Positions 17,230 through 25,177 of a stretch of 64,000 nt of DNA are shown one piece after another. Position numbers and translations under genes: made by a program. Source of the stretch: JAQBQB01 sp963757185 (lineage in GTDB: Bacteria; Gemmatimonadota; Gemmatimonadetes; Gemmatimonadales; Gemmatimonadaceae); contig CAVWQI010000002.1 in the NCBI GenBank assembly GCA_963757185.1, positions 806,001 through 870,000 on the forward strand, written 5' to 3'. Under the pieces are notes generated by a model. That model did no database searches and was not told where the DNA came from. It saw only the letters and a program-made list of their open reading frames with translations. Position 1 is the stretch's first letter, and each line of letters starts with the position of its first letter.

Positions 17230-19890
17230 GTGTCCGCGTCGCCCTCCGATTCGAACGTTCCACCAAGCCCTGACGCGTCGCCGGATCTGGTCGAGGCGCT
17301 GCGCGACCGGTACGAGATCCTCCGCGAGGCGGGGCGAGGCGCGTCGGCGGTCGTCTACTTCGCGCGCGACCTGAGGCACCACCGTTCGGTCGCGCTCAAG
17401 TCGCTGAATCCCGACGTGAGCGCCGTCGCGGGCGAGCGCTTCCTCCGCGAGATCGAAGTCTCGGCGGGAATGCAGCATCCGCACATCCTGCCCACGTACG
17501 ACTCCGGGCTCGCCGCCGGCCGCCTGTACTTCGTGATGCCGTTCGTCGAGGGCGGGTCGCTGCGCCAGCGGCTCGACAAGGAACCGCGTCTGCCGGTGGA
17601 CGAGGCGCTGCGCTACGCGCACGAACTCGCGGTCGCCATCGCGTTCGCGCACGACCGCGGCATCGTTCATCGCGACATCAAGCCCGAGAACATCCTCTTC
17701 TATCACGACCACGCGTGCCTCGCCGATTTCGGTCTCGCGCGAGCGATGGAGGAGATCGACGTCCGCGTCACGGCGCACGGCATGGTGGTCGGCACGCCGG
17801 CCTACATGAGTCCCGAGCAGTTGAGCGACGGCGAGTTCGACGGTCGGAGCGACGTGTACTCGCTCGCGTGCGTGCTCTACGAGATGCTCGCCGGCCGGCA
17901 CGCGTTCGCCGGGAAGACGCCGCGAGAACTGCTGCAAAAGCGGCTCGCCGAGGCGCCCGCCCCGGTGCGGGAACATCGGAGCGACGTCCCCGCGTTGGTA
18001 GACACGCTGTTGTCGAGGGCGCTCGCGAGGAAGCGCGACGACCGTTTTCAAAGTGCTCATGAGCTGGCGTCGGCGATCGAAGAGGCGCGGCTCGAGATCT
18101 CGACCGGCCGGGCGGCCGCGAGGCGGCGCGTCACGACACGAGGGGTACGCCGACCGTTCATTTGGGCGGGGGCGCTCGCGCTCGCGCTGGCCGTGTCCGC
18201 GCTCGCCGCACCGCCGATTCGAACGGCGGTCGCGAAGAATCGAGCCGCCGCCAATGCGCACGCGGAGGCCCTTGCCGACGTCAGGGCGGTTCAAGAGTTG
18301 GAACTCGCGCGGGAGGTTGGGACGGAGGGCTTCGCTCTCGCAGCATCGCGCCTCGTAAGAACGCGCGGTCATTTGCGTGGCCGCGACTCTCTCTACGCCG
18401 AGGCGTTGATCGCCCTCGGAAGCGGCGCGTTTCAGAGCGCCTGCGCGCATTTCGACGGGCTTCGCTCGACGGATTCGCTCGACGCGCTGGCTTGGTACGG
18501 CCTCGGCGATTGCCAGGCGCTCGACTCGGGCGTCGTGCGCGATACCAAGAGCACATCGGGCTGGAGATTCCGCACCAGTTGGTCAACCGCGGCTCGCGCG
18601 TATGTCCGCGCGGCAGTGCTCTCACAGCCGACCAATCGCTCCCTGAGCTATGGAATGCTGGCAAGTCTGCTGCCGATTTCCGCCGCGCAGACGCGGGGCG
18701 GTCATTCGGTCGACGGAACGGCGCAGCGCTTCTTGGCGCATCCGTCCGCCGATGCGGATTCGGTCGGCTTCGTTCCATTTCCCTTTGCCGACGTGGTTGC
18801 TGCGAAGCCTTCGGTCCTTTCTCCAACGCTCCCCGAGGCGCTGCGACTGAATCGTGATCTGCTCGTGAACGCGGCGCGCCGCTGGAGCGCTGCCTACGGC
18901 GACAACCCTGACGCGTTCGAGGCGTTAGCCGCAGGGCTCGAGACGCGTGGGGAAATCGGCGCGGGCGACGAGGGCGCCGGCGGCGCGCTCAGGAAGGCAC
19001 GGTCGCTCGCGAAATCACCCGACATGCGGCTCCGGCTCACCGCAGGCGACGTTCGGCTGCGCATCAAGCGAGGTGAGCTCGAGTCGGCGATGGACCTCGC
19101 GGATTCTGTGCTTGGCGCCATTCCGGCGACGCCGACACGTGATCAGGCGGCATGGACCGTCGGACTCGCGGCGCTCACCGGACGCATCGCCCGGGAAAGC
19201 CAGCTGCGGTCGATCGTGTTGGCGTCGTACAACGCCTCCGCCGGAATCGCGCCGCCTCTGACGGAATCCGCGAGTCGATTGTTCGCGCGAGCCGCGGCAG
19301 GCGTGTGTGACGATTCGCTGCTCGCGTTGCGACGTGAGTTGGAGACCATTCTCGACAGTTACAGTCAGCCGATCCGTCGCACGCAGCTCTCGCGCGAGCT
19401 TATCACGAGACCTATGGCGCTCGCATATCCCTGCTTCGGCGCGAAGGCATTCGATGGGCTGCCGACTGACGTCAAGCTCGACGCGGCTGAACGGGCCGCG
19501 TTGCGAGGAGACCGCCGTCGCGCCGCGATCATCCTCGATTCGGTGGAGGCCGTCCGACGGGCATTTCTGCCCGGAGAGGTCGCGCTCGATGCGGTCGTGC
19601 AGGAAGCGCGGATTCGTGCAACATTACGCGATACGACGAGCGCGATTCGTCAGCTCGATCGCGTGCTCCGCGCCTTGCCGACGCTCACGCGGTTCGCAGT
19701 TCGCGAGGAGGCACAGTCGGCGGCATTCGGCCGAGCGTTCCTCTTACGTGCGGAGCTGGCTCGCGCGACGGGAGACGTCGCCGAGCAGCAACTCCGAGCG
19801 CGTCAGGCGTTGACGGTGTGGCGCCACGCCGATGCCTCGCTGGCCCCGACGATAGAGCGCTTGCGCGTCCTCGCCTCCGGCGTGCCATAA
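17230..19890 (+). CDS. transmembrane serine/threonine protein kinase with large helical extracytoplasmic domain
   Basis: 886 residues from GTG 17230. The kinase domain (about 28-290) is complete: GRGASAVVY (35-43), VALK Lys57, HRDIKPEN (147-154), DFG (166-168), GTPAYMSPE, SDVYSLACVLYEML. A basic juxtamembrane stretch leads to one membrane helix (about 308-327, WAGALALALAVSALA). The remaining about 550 residues are Ala/Leu/Arg-rich helices that look like degenerate TPR repeats (for example ALIALGSGAFQSACAHFDGL and LAWYGLGDCQ). This is the architecture of Gemmatimonadota/Acidobacteriota PknB-type receptors. The stimulus is unknown. It is the last gene of the kinase-msrB-HExxH-kinase run. Confidence 0.9.
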   Translation: MSASPSDSNVPPSPDASPDLVEALRDRYEILREAGRGASAVVYFARDLRHHRSVALKSLNPDVSAVAGERFLREIEVSAGMQHPHILPTYDSGLAAGRLYFVMPFVEGGSLRQRLDKEPRLPVDEALRYAHELAVAIAFAHDRGIVHRDIKPENILFYHDHACLADFGLARAMEEIDVRVTAHGMVVGTPAYMSPEQLSDGEFDGRSDVYSLACVLYEMLAGRHAFAGKTPRELLQKRLAEAPAPVREHRSDVPALVDTLLSRALARKRDDRFQSAHELASAIEEARLEISTGRAAARRRVTTRGVRRPFIWAGALALALAVSALAAPPIRTAVAKNRAAANAHAEALADVRAVQELELAREVGTEGFALAASRLVRTRGHLRGRDSLYAEALIALGSGAFQSACAHFDGLRSTDSLDALAWYGLGDCQALDSGVVRDTKSTSGWRFRTSWSTAARAYVRAAVLSQPTNRSLSYGMLASLLPISAAQTRGGHSVDGTAQRFLAHPSADADSVGFVPFPFADVVAAKPSVLSPTLPEALRLNRDLLVNAARRWSAAYGDNPDAFEALAAGLETRGEIGAGDEGAGGALRKARSLAKSPDMRLRLTAGDVRLRIKRGELESAMDLADSVLGAIPATPTRDQAAWTVGLAALTGRIARESQLRSIVLASYNASAGIAPPLTESASRLFARAAAGVCDDSLLALRRELETILDSYSQPIRRTQLSRELITRPMALAYPCFGAKAFDGLPTDVKLDAAERAALRGDRRRAAIILDSVEAVRRAFLPGEVALDAVVQEARIRATLRDTTSAIRQLDRVLRALPTLTRFAVREEAQSAAFGRAFLLRAELARATGDVAEQQLRARQALTVWRHADASLAPTIERLRVLASGVP

Positions 19891-20005
19891 TACCGGAAGC
19901 GGACGCGGCGGTCGGCGTCCGGATTCGGAGAGAGCTCCAATCCTTCAACAGCGACATCGCCACGCCGCAATGTCGCGCCGGTGTACCTTCACGCCAGGAG
20001 AACGT

Positions 20006-20746
20006 GTGACGCTGCGATCCAGACGGATGGGCGCGCGGTCGATGGCAGCTGGACTCGGAATTCTGATGGTGATGGCTTGCGGGAAGAGCGACAAGGGAGG
20101 GGGCAAAACGGAATCCACCGCGGCCGCGCCCCCGCCCACACCCGCCCCTTTACCGGGCGCGCTCACGAAACCGATCGACCAGTACAGCGGCGACGAGTTC
20201 TATGCGCTTACCCGCCAACTGCAGTACGGTGGGGGCGGGCCGCACGGCCGCCGGTGTCGCGGGCGCGGGGAGTGCCGCGGGCCGAACGCACGAGACACGA
20301 CGGTCATTCAGGTCGACGGCATTGTGGGCGACGATTCACTGAGCGCAACCAACGTGCCGGTCAACGGAGCACTCGCCGTCCGTGCAGTAAACCGCGGGCA
20401 GTTCGCCGACTCCCTGTACAACATGCGTCCCGATACGACCTATGAGAACTATCTCATTGTCACGCCGGTGCCGAACAGCGCGACCGTGAACTGGCGGCTG
20501 GAGGAGCTCGCAACGACGGCGGGGGTGCGCGCGCATCGGACGCTCGCGACCGGTACGGTTCGCGAGTGCACCGGGCCGGGCCATCAGTTTCAGCGGGGTC
20601 CCCGCGCCGACTTCAAGACGTGTGAACAAGCGGCGCAGGTGAGACCGGCCGCGTTGGGGATGGTGATTCAGGGCGACGTCGGACCGCCGATCTGGTTCGG
20701 TTGCGCCGTTGGATGTTGCACGACCGATGGCGGGAGTCACACCTGA
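20006..20746 (+). CDS. lipoprotein with cysteine-rich C-terminus, family not recognised
   Basis: 246 residues from GTG 20006, set by AGGAG (19996-20000) five bases upstream. A positively charged start and hydrophobic core lead to the lipobox LMVMAC (Cys about 26), so it should be lipid-anchored. A Pro/Ala/Thr linker (about 38-52) precedes a domain with a Gly/Arg-rich insert (GGGGPHGRRCRGRGECRG) and strand-like segments (TTVIQVDGIVGDD, ENYLIVTPVPNS). It ends in a Cys cluster, FGCAVGCCTTDGG. No catalytic motif was recognised. The next gene starts four bases later, so the two are probably co-transcribed. Confidence 0.65.
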   Translation: MTLRSRRMGARSMAAGLGILMVMACGKSDKGGGKTESTAAAPPPTPAPLPGALTKPIDQYSGDEFYALTRQLQYGGGGPHGRRCRGRGECRGPNARDTTVIQVDGIVGDDSLSATNVPVNGALAVRAVNRGQFADSLYNMRPDTTYENYLIVTPVPNSATVNWRLEELATTAGVRAHRTLATGTVRECTGPGHQFQRGPRADFKTCEQAAQVRPAALGMVIQGDVGPPIWFGCAVGCCTTDGGSHT

Positions 20747-20749
20747 ACG

Positions 20750-21268
20750 ATGATCGATCTGCGATCGCGCGAGTGCGTCGTCCGCACCTATCGCCCCGAG
20801 GATGCCGCGAGCCTGGCGCGCCACGGCAACAGCCGGCGCATCTGGGAAAACTTGCGCGATCGCTTCCCGCACCCGTACACGGAAGCGCACGCGTCCGGGT
20901 ACATCGCCCATCTGCTCGCCGGCAACGACGAGCCGAGCTTCGCCATCGAGGTAGATGGCGAAGCGGTGGGTGGCATCAGCCTGCACCCGGGGGCCGACGT
21001 CGAGCGCATCGGAGCAGAGATCGGCTATTGGCTCGGCGAATCGCTGTGGGGACGCGGCGTGGCGACGTCGGCGATCCGGCTGGTGACGGACTACGCATTC
21101 ACCCGGCGGCGGCTCGAGCGCGTGTTCGCCGTGCCGTTCACCACGAACGTCGCCTCTTGCCGCGCGCTCGAGAAAGCGGGATATCAACGCGAAGGGATGA
21201 TGCGCCGCAGCGCGATCAAGGACGGGCGCGTCATGGACCAGTATCTCTACGCGAAGACGAGAAGCTGA
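20750..21268 (+). CDS. GNAT N-acetyltransferase of RimJ/RimL type
   Basis: 172 residues. It carries the GNAT plan of ribosomal-protein/small-molecule acetyltransferases: an opening strand LRSRECVVRTYRPEDAASL, motif A with the acetyl-CoA loop EIGYWLGESLWGRGVATSAI (about 92-112, with the R/Q-x-x-G-x-A pattern), and the motif B segment VFAVPFTTNVASCRALEKAGY with Asn and an Ala-Gly-Tyr end. It would transfer an acetyl group from acetyl-CoA to an amine. The target is unknown; such stand-alone copies often acetylate antibiotics or protein N-termini. It is tightly packed between two lipoprotein genes (gaps of three and two bases). Confidence 0.92.
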   Translation: MIDLRSRECVVRTYRPEDAASLARHGNSRRIWENLRDRFPHPYTEAHASGYIAHLLAGNDEPSFAIEVDGEAVGGISLHPGADVERIGAEIGYWLGESLWGRGVATSAIRLVTDYAFTRRRLERVFAVPFTTNVASCRALEKAGYQREGMMRRSAIKDGRVMDQYLYAKTRS

Positions 21269-21270
21269 CG

Positions 21271-21831
21271 ATGCGATACGCGCTCTTGTTGGTCGTCGGG
21301 CTCGCGGCGTGCTCCGGTGATACGGGGAGGCCCTCCGGCGATTCCGGCGCGAGCGCGGCCGGCACCGTGATGAGCGCGGCCGAATTCAGCTCGGCGGCGA
21401 AGTACGTCGGGATACGCTACGACTCTCTGCCGCCGAAATTCACTTTCGTCTCCGGCTCGTTGATCCCGATCGCCCCGGGCGCGAACTCGGTGGGCTTCGA
21501 CCTGGATCTCGTTCGCACGCCGCGCGGCCAGATGGTTTGGCTCGATTCGATCGTCGCCGTGTCGCAACGCGGGCGTCCCACGCGGATCGTACGAGCCGAG
21601 CTCAGGGTGCCTCCGCTCGCCGCGGACGAGCGGCTGGTGATGTCGTCGTGCAGCGTTGACGGCAAGCTCGATCCGCGCGTCGTCGCCATCGTCGTCACCA
21701 ATCAGGCCGCGTCCGTCGACACGACCGCGCGCTCGATGACGATCCGGCAGGCGTGGCGCGCGGACGCCACGGCGGGTCAGTTCGAGGTGATCCCCGTCAC
21801 AGGCATCGGCTGCGACGAGCCGGGATCGTGA
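21271..21831 (+). CDS. small lipoprotein, unknown family
   Basis: 186 residues from ATG 21271, two bases after the acetyltransferase stop. The leader YALLLVVGLAAC ends in a lipobox with Cys about 14. A Gly/Ser-rich linker follows, then a beta-rich domain: strands FVSGSLIPIAPG, GFDLDLVRTP and IVRAELRVPPL. Two cysteines (CSVDG about 128 and GIGCDEPG near the end) could form a disulfide. No enzyme motif was seen. It is probably co-transcribed with the two preceding genes. Confidence 0.72.
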   Translation: MRYALLLVVGLAACSGDTGRPSGDSGASAAGTVMSAAEFSSAAKYVGIRYDSLPPKFTFVSGSLIPIAPGANSVGFDLDLVRTPRGQMVWLDSIVAVSQRGRPTRIVRAELRVPPLAADERLVMSSCSVDGKLDPRVVAIVVTNQAASVDTTARSMTIRQAWRADATAGQFEVIPVTGIGCDEPGS

Positions 21832-22023
21832 GCGAGTCGTCGAATCCTTGACAGCTCCGCCATTCACGTATTAGAATGATTTCCCTGGGAGTCGCGTCCC
21901 GATGGTGGTTCGTCGTTCTCATGCTTCGGCGTGGCGAGCGGCCTGATCGATGCAGAATGCATCGCTCTGAACATCGGCGGCGCGACTTTTTGTTTTCCGA
22001 ACATCAACCACTCACGGTCTTCG

Positions 22024-22209
22024 ATGAACCAACCCGCGATTCGTGACCTCGCCGTCACGCGCCTGTCCGGCTTTGCCGCGCTCGCCGATGGTTGGCACGC
22101 GCCGGCGCAAGTCGGTCGGCTGCCGCGAGTCGAAGACGTGATGTCTATCGTCGATTCGCAGCGAAACGCAAATCATGCAGGCGGTTGGGCCGGAGTCCTC
22201 GCGCGATAG
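22024..22209 (+). CDS. possible 61-residue protein
   Basis: The frame runs from ATG 22024 (MNQPAIRDLAVTRLSGF) to TAG 22207-22209 and is followed about 30 bases later by a strong terminator, which implies a transcript here. The composition is plausible (helical first half, then DVMSIVDSQRN), but there is no clear Shine-Dalgarno and no family was recognised. The same frame is open upstream to 21931. The transcript could equally be a non-coding RNA. Confidence 0.3.
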   Translation: MNQPAIRDLAVTRLSGFAALADGWHAPAQVGRLPRVEDVMSIVDSQRNANHAGGWAGVLAR

Positions 22210-22239
22210 CACACTCCGACTCGACTCGGGCAAGCAACT

Positions 22240-22281
22240 CCGCCCCGCCTGCGCAGAGCGCACGGCGGGGCGGTTTCGTTT
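22240..22281 (+). terminator. strong intrinsic terminator without an assigned gene
   Basis: A 10-bp stem ccgccccgcc (22240-22249) with ggcggggcgg (22264-22273) is extended by an inner tgcgc/gcgca pair and one bulged C. It is followed by tttcgttt. The T-run is only on the plus side, so it ends a plus-strand transcript beginning somewhere after 21832. Confidence 0.75.
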
Positions 22282-22697
22282 GGCGGGCTGGGGCTGGGGA
22301 CTTCACGAGGAGGCACGTCCTGATGGAAACAACGCAACGAACGGCCGACCAGGTATGACGCTCGGGTAGCTGGACACGCGACTCCCCTATCCGGCACGCG
22401 TCCGCTGCCTGGCCGAGCCTTCGTTTAACACGTCAAGAGAGTCGATGACCGGCGCGTATGGGCTTTAGCCGCGCGCCGTCCGGGTCGAGCTCGAGGAGTA
22501 CAGGAGCACGGCGTCGCCGCACGACCATCCCATGGGCCGAAAGCCGGGACCGTGAGGGCCAACGTCGCCGAGTGTGGGTGTGATTCCCGCCGACCCGGTC
22601 TGTCTGGGAGTGCCCGCCGCAACTCGCGGCGGGCGCGCTCCGTAGTGTGTTCGCACGCGCAGCGTTCGGCGCGCCACTACGGACACGGACGGTTCCC
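22282..22697. other. 416-base region without a confident gene
   Basis: Overlapping short frames on both strands have no protein-like features. A perfect 9-bp hairpin (gcccgccgc, 22612-22620, with gcggcgggc, 22626-22634) lies about 65 bases before the next gene. A longer-range pair ccgtagtg/cactacgg (about 22640-22681) encloses the last 40 bases. It may be a structured leader of the gene at 22698. Confidence 0.35.
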
Positions 22698-23006
22698 ATG
22701 TTCACCGACGAAGACCTCCTCAATTTCCTCCTCGTTGCAGCACCCACCTTGCTCGCCACGACGGTGCTGTTCGCCGTCCTCTGGGTCCGCGCACGGGAGC
22801 GCGCGCTGCGCTCACAGATGACCCAGCGCAGCTCGGACGCACTGGGCGAGGACGTCGCACATGTCGTCCAGGCGGTGGACGCCATCGCCATCGAGGTCGA
22901 GCGGATCTCGGAGGCCCAGCGATTCACGGCGTTGACGCTCGCCGAACGATCGGCCGGAGCGGGCGGTGCCAAGCGGTTTCCGGAGCGCGTGGTCACGCCG
23001 CACTGA
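22698..23006 (+). CDS. small membrane-anchored protein, unknown function
   Basis: 102 residues from ATG 22698. After FTDEDLLNF comes one membrane helix (about 9-30, LLVAAPTLLATTVLFAVLWV), then a charged Arg/Glu helix that is probably a short coiled coil (QAVDAIAIEVERISEAQRFTA region, about 57-77). An N-out/C-in single-pass topology is likely. Proteins of this size and plan are common hypothetical proteins in Gemmatimonadota. Coding potential is supported by third-position GC and the sharp start at the membrane segment. Cytochrome gene 23131 follows after 124 bases. Confidence 0.7.
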   Translation: MFTDEDLLNFLLVAAPTLLATTVLFAVLWVRARERALRSQMTQRSSDALGEDVAHVVQAVDAIAIEVERISEAQRFTALTLAERSAGAGGAKRFPERVVTPH

Positions 23007-23130
23007 CCGCGCCGCGTTCGAAAAAGGGGAAACGATCCCGGGGGCGCCGGAGTTCGTGGACAGCGCCCGGGGCCCGTCGTACGTTGATGCCGTGGTGGCA
23101 TTCAATGACTCCCTTTTTCCCGACAGAGCC

Positions 23131-23622
23131 ATGAATCACAGCCTTATCGTCCGACCGACGCTGTTCATCGTGGCCGCGGCAGCGATTGCGGCTTGTTCTT
23201 CCGGCGGCGGTGGTTCGACATCCTCCGCTCCCGCACCCTCGGCCGCATCCCCGACCTCACGTCCGGCGACGACGGCCGCCGCGACTCCGGCTCCCTCGTC
23301 ATCCGCCGCGGTGACCCCGGCGATGATCGCGCTCGGCGATTCGATCTACCACGCGGCGAGCTGCCGCCGCTGCCACGGACCCGATGCGAAAGGCGCGACG
23401 AACGGGCCGAACCTGACCGGGCCGACGTTCCTGCACATCAAAGGCACCGGGAGCTACAGCGACTTCTTGAACGTCATCATGAGCGGCGTGCCGGCCGATT
23501 CGATCAAGGACCCTTCGCACCGGCAGCCGATGCGTCCCCGGGGCGGTGGCCAGACGCCGCTCACCGACGACCAGGTCAAGGCCGTCGCCGCGTACGTCTA
23601 CTCACTGAGTCATAAGTCGTAG
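23131..23622 (+). CDS. c-type cytochrome lipoprotein
   Basis: 163 residues from ATG 23131. The leader PTLFIVAAAAIAAC ends in a lipobox (Cys about 22). A low-complexity Ser/Ala/Pro/Thr linker (about 25-60) holds the haem domain away from the membrane. The class I cytochrome c domain has haem motif CRRCH (about residues 77-81) and a downstream Met (PMRPRG) as possible axial ligand. It ends in the usual helix DDQVKAVAAYVYSL. It would pass electrons from periplasmic dehydrogenases to the respiratory chain. The next gene, a DUF1080 protein, starts four bases later. Confidence 0.92.
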   Translation: MNHSLIVRPTLFIVAAAAIAACSSGGGGSTSSAPAPSAASPTSRPATTAAATPAPSSSAAVTPAMIALGDSIYHAASCRRCHGPDAKGATNGPNLTGPTFLHIKGTGSYSDFLNVIMSGVPADSIKDPSHRQPMRPRGGGQTPLTDDQVKAVAAYVYSLSHKS

Positions 23623-23626
23623 CGCG

Positions 23627-24388
23627 ATGACGTGGGCCGCTGTCGCTCTGCTCGTGGTCGCGTCCGCATCCGCCGGCGCGCAGGTGTCGCAGCAGTGGCC
23701 GCAGCACTCGATGGAACGCCCGAGGCCCCCGGTCGTGAAGCCGGGGGCCTTCGAGTCGGCGCCGCCGCCGTCGGACGCGATCGTGCTCTTCGACGGGAAA
23801 TCGCTCGCCAAGTGGCGGTCGTCGGACAGCACACACGGGCCGGCGAGATGGAAGGTCGCCGACGGGTATATGGAGACCGCGCCCGGGACCGGCGGCATCG
23901 AAACGCGCGACGCGTTCGGCGACTGCCAGCTTCACGTCGAGTGGCGCGCTCCGACGCCCGCCAAGGGCGAGGGCCAGGAACGGGGCAACAGCGGCGTCTT
24001 TCTCATGGGGATGTACGAGGTCCAGGTGCTCGACTCGTACAACAACATCACCTACGCCGACGGGCAGGCCGCGGCGGTGTACGGGCAATATCCGCCGCTC
24101 GTCAACGCGAGCAGGCCGCCCGGCGAGTGGCAGTCGTACGACATCGTCTGGCACCGCCCTCATTTCGACGCGCAAGGACGTCTCGCGAGCGCCGCACGGA
24201 TCACCGTGTTCTTCAACGGCCTGCTGGCGCAGGACAACGTGATCCTCACCGGGCCGACGGCACACCAGCACCGCCCGCCATATCACGCGCATGCCGACGC
24301 GCTGCCGCTAGGTCTTCAGGACCACGGCGATCCGGTGCGATTTCGGAATATCTGGATTAGAAATCTCGAACCGGCGACAGGCAAATAG
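23627..24388 (+). CDS. secreted DUF1080-family protein (3-keto-glycoside hydrolase type)
   Basis: 253 residues with a signal peptide (AAVALLVVASASAGAQ). The jelly-roll DUF1080 domain is recognisable from VLFDGKSLAKWR (about 51-62), WKVADGYMETAPGTGGIET, the strand pair CQLHVEWRAP, GNSGVFLMGMYEVQVLDSY (about 118-136), and the closing block DHGDPVRFRNIWIR. Members are now linked to hydrolysis of 3-keto-glucosides made by FAD dehydrogenases. That fits the adjacent cytochrome and the GMC/small-subunit pair at 38615-40804, but the connection is inferred. The start lies four bases after the cytochrome stop, so the two are co-transcribed. Confidence 0.88.
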   Translation: MTWAAVALLVVASASAGAQVSQQWPQHSMERPRPPVVKPGAFESAPPPSDAIVLFDGKSLAKWRSSDSTHGPARWKVADGYMETAPGTGGIETRDAFGDCQLHVEWRAPTPAKGEGQERGNSGVFLMGMYEVQVLDSYNNITYADGQAAAVYGQYPPLVNASRPPGEWQSYDIVWHRPHFDAQGRLASAARITVFFNGLLAQDNVILTGPTAHQHRPPYHAHADALPLGLQDHGDPVRFRNIWIRNLEPATGK

Positions 24389-24435
24389 GCGGACCGGGTG
24401 TGCCCCCTCTGGCTGGCGCAGCGGGTTGCTGAACT

Positions 24436-24672
24436 ACTCAACGCAGAGACGCAGAGACGCAGAGGACGGCCGCCGAGGCCAGGCTCCGTCCGCAACGAGC
24501 CTCATTTTTTGGGGACTGCCGCTCGGGGAGCCATTCGCGCCGTGGACGCTTACGACGCCACATCGAGGCAGCCCGAGCGGCTTTCACACAAGAATCCGGC
24601 TCGTTGCGCGAAGGACTCGCTTCAGCGGCTTTTCTCTGCGTCCGCTGCGTCTCTGCGTCCCCTGCGTTGAGT
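24436..24672. repeat. 237-bp nested palindromic element (MITE-like) with cgcagaga tandem ends
   Basis: Perfect 11-bp terminal inverted repeats actcaacgcag (24436-24446) and ctgcgttgagt (24662-24672). Just inside each end are tandem gcagagac/gtctctgc copies. Further in, cgcaacgagcc (24491-24501) pairs with ggctcgttgcg (24598-24608), and gccgctcggg (24518-24527) pairs with cccgagcggc (24572-24581). The whole unit could fold into one long hairpin. It fills most of the 300-base convergent gap. No transposase is encoded. Repeats with cgcagag ends are a known type of dispersed extragenic repeat in several phyla. Confidence 0.7.
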
Positions 24673-24688
24673 GGTTGCAGTGAAGCAG

Positions 24689-25135
24689 TTACGCCGCGCA
24701 GTAGCGATTGAACGCGTTGACCAGATCGTGAGCGATCTCCTCGGCGTGGCGACCTTCGATCTGCCAGCGCTCGAGCATGAACACGAGATCGCCGTCCTTG
24801 AACAGCGCGATCTGGGGCGACGACGGTGGGTAGCCGGTGAAGTATTCGCGCGCGCGCTGCGTGGCGTCGGAGTCCTGGCCGGCGAACACCGTCGTCAGCT
24901 TGGCCGGCTTGATCGGATTCTCGAGCGCGATCGCCACGGCGGGACGCGCCATGCGAGCGGAGCAGCCGCACACCGAGTTCACGACGACCAGCGTCGTTCC
25001 GTCGGCGGCCTTGAGCTCGCGATCCACTTCGTCGACCGTGCGCAGTTCTTTCACGCCGAGCCGGGTGAGCTCTTGCCGCATCGGCGTCACGAGCCGCTCG
25101 TCGTACATCTGTTGGGGAAGCCGCATAAAAGTCAC
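24689..25135 (-). CDS. bacilliredoxin-family (BrxA/BrxB, YphP/YqiW) protein
   Basis: 148 residues with a thioredoxin-like fold. The unusual redox motif CGCS follows NSV (Cys56, Cys58), the hallmark of this family. Other conserved elements are YDERLVTPMRQELTRLG at the start, GQDSDATQRAREYF and SPQIALFKDGDLVFMLERWQIEGR. In Firmicutes these proteins remove bacillithiol from oxidised proteins. In other phyla the low-molecular-weight thiol partner is uncertain. It is oriented with the GroES-like gene upstream (42-base gap), so the two may share a transcript. Confidence 0.92.
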   Translation of the reverse strand: MTFMRLPQQMYDERLVTPMRQELTRLGVKELRTVDEVDRELKAADGTTLVVVNSVCGCSARMARPAVAIALENPIKPAKLTTVFAGQDSDATQRAREYFTGYPPSSPQIALFKDGDLVFMLERWQIEGRHAEEIAHDLVNAFNRYCAA

Positions 25136-25177
25136 TGAGTTGAATTCACGGAATGGACAGCCGAGCGACCGGAGGGG

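Noticed and set aside
22092..22358. Possible 88-codon protein across the orphan terminator
   Set aside because: It crosses the strong terminator and has a random Arg/Ser/Ala composition.
24438..24971. 177-codon minus-strand frame through the palindromic element
   Set aside because: It merely reads the element and part of the bacilliredoxin gene in the wrong phase.
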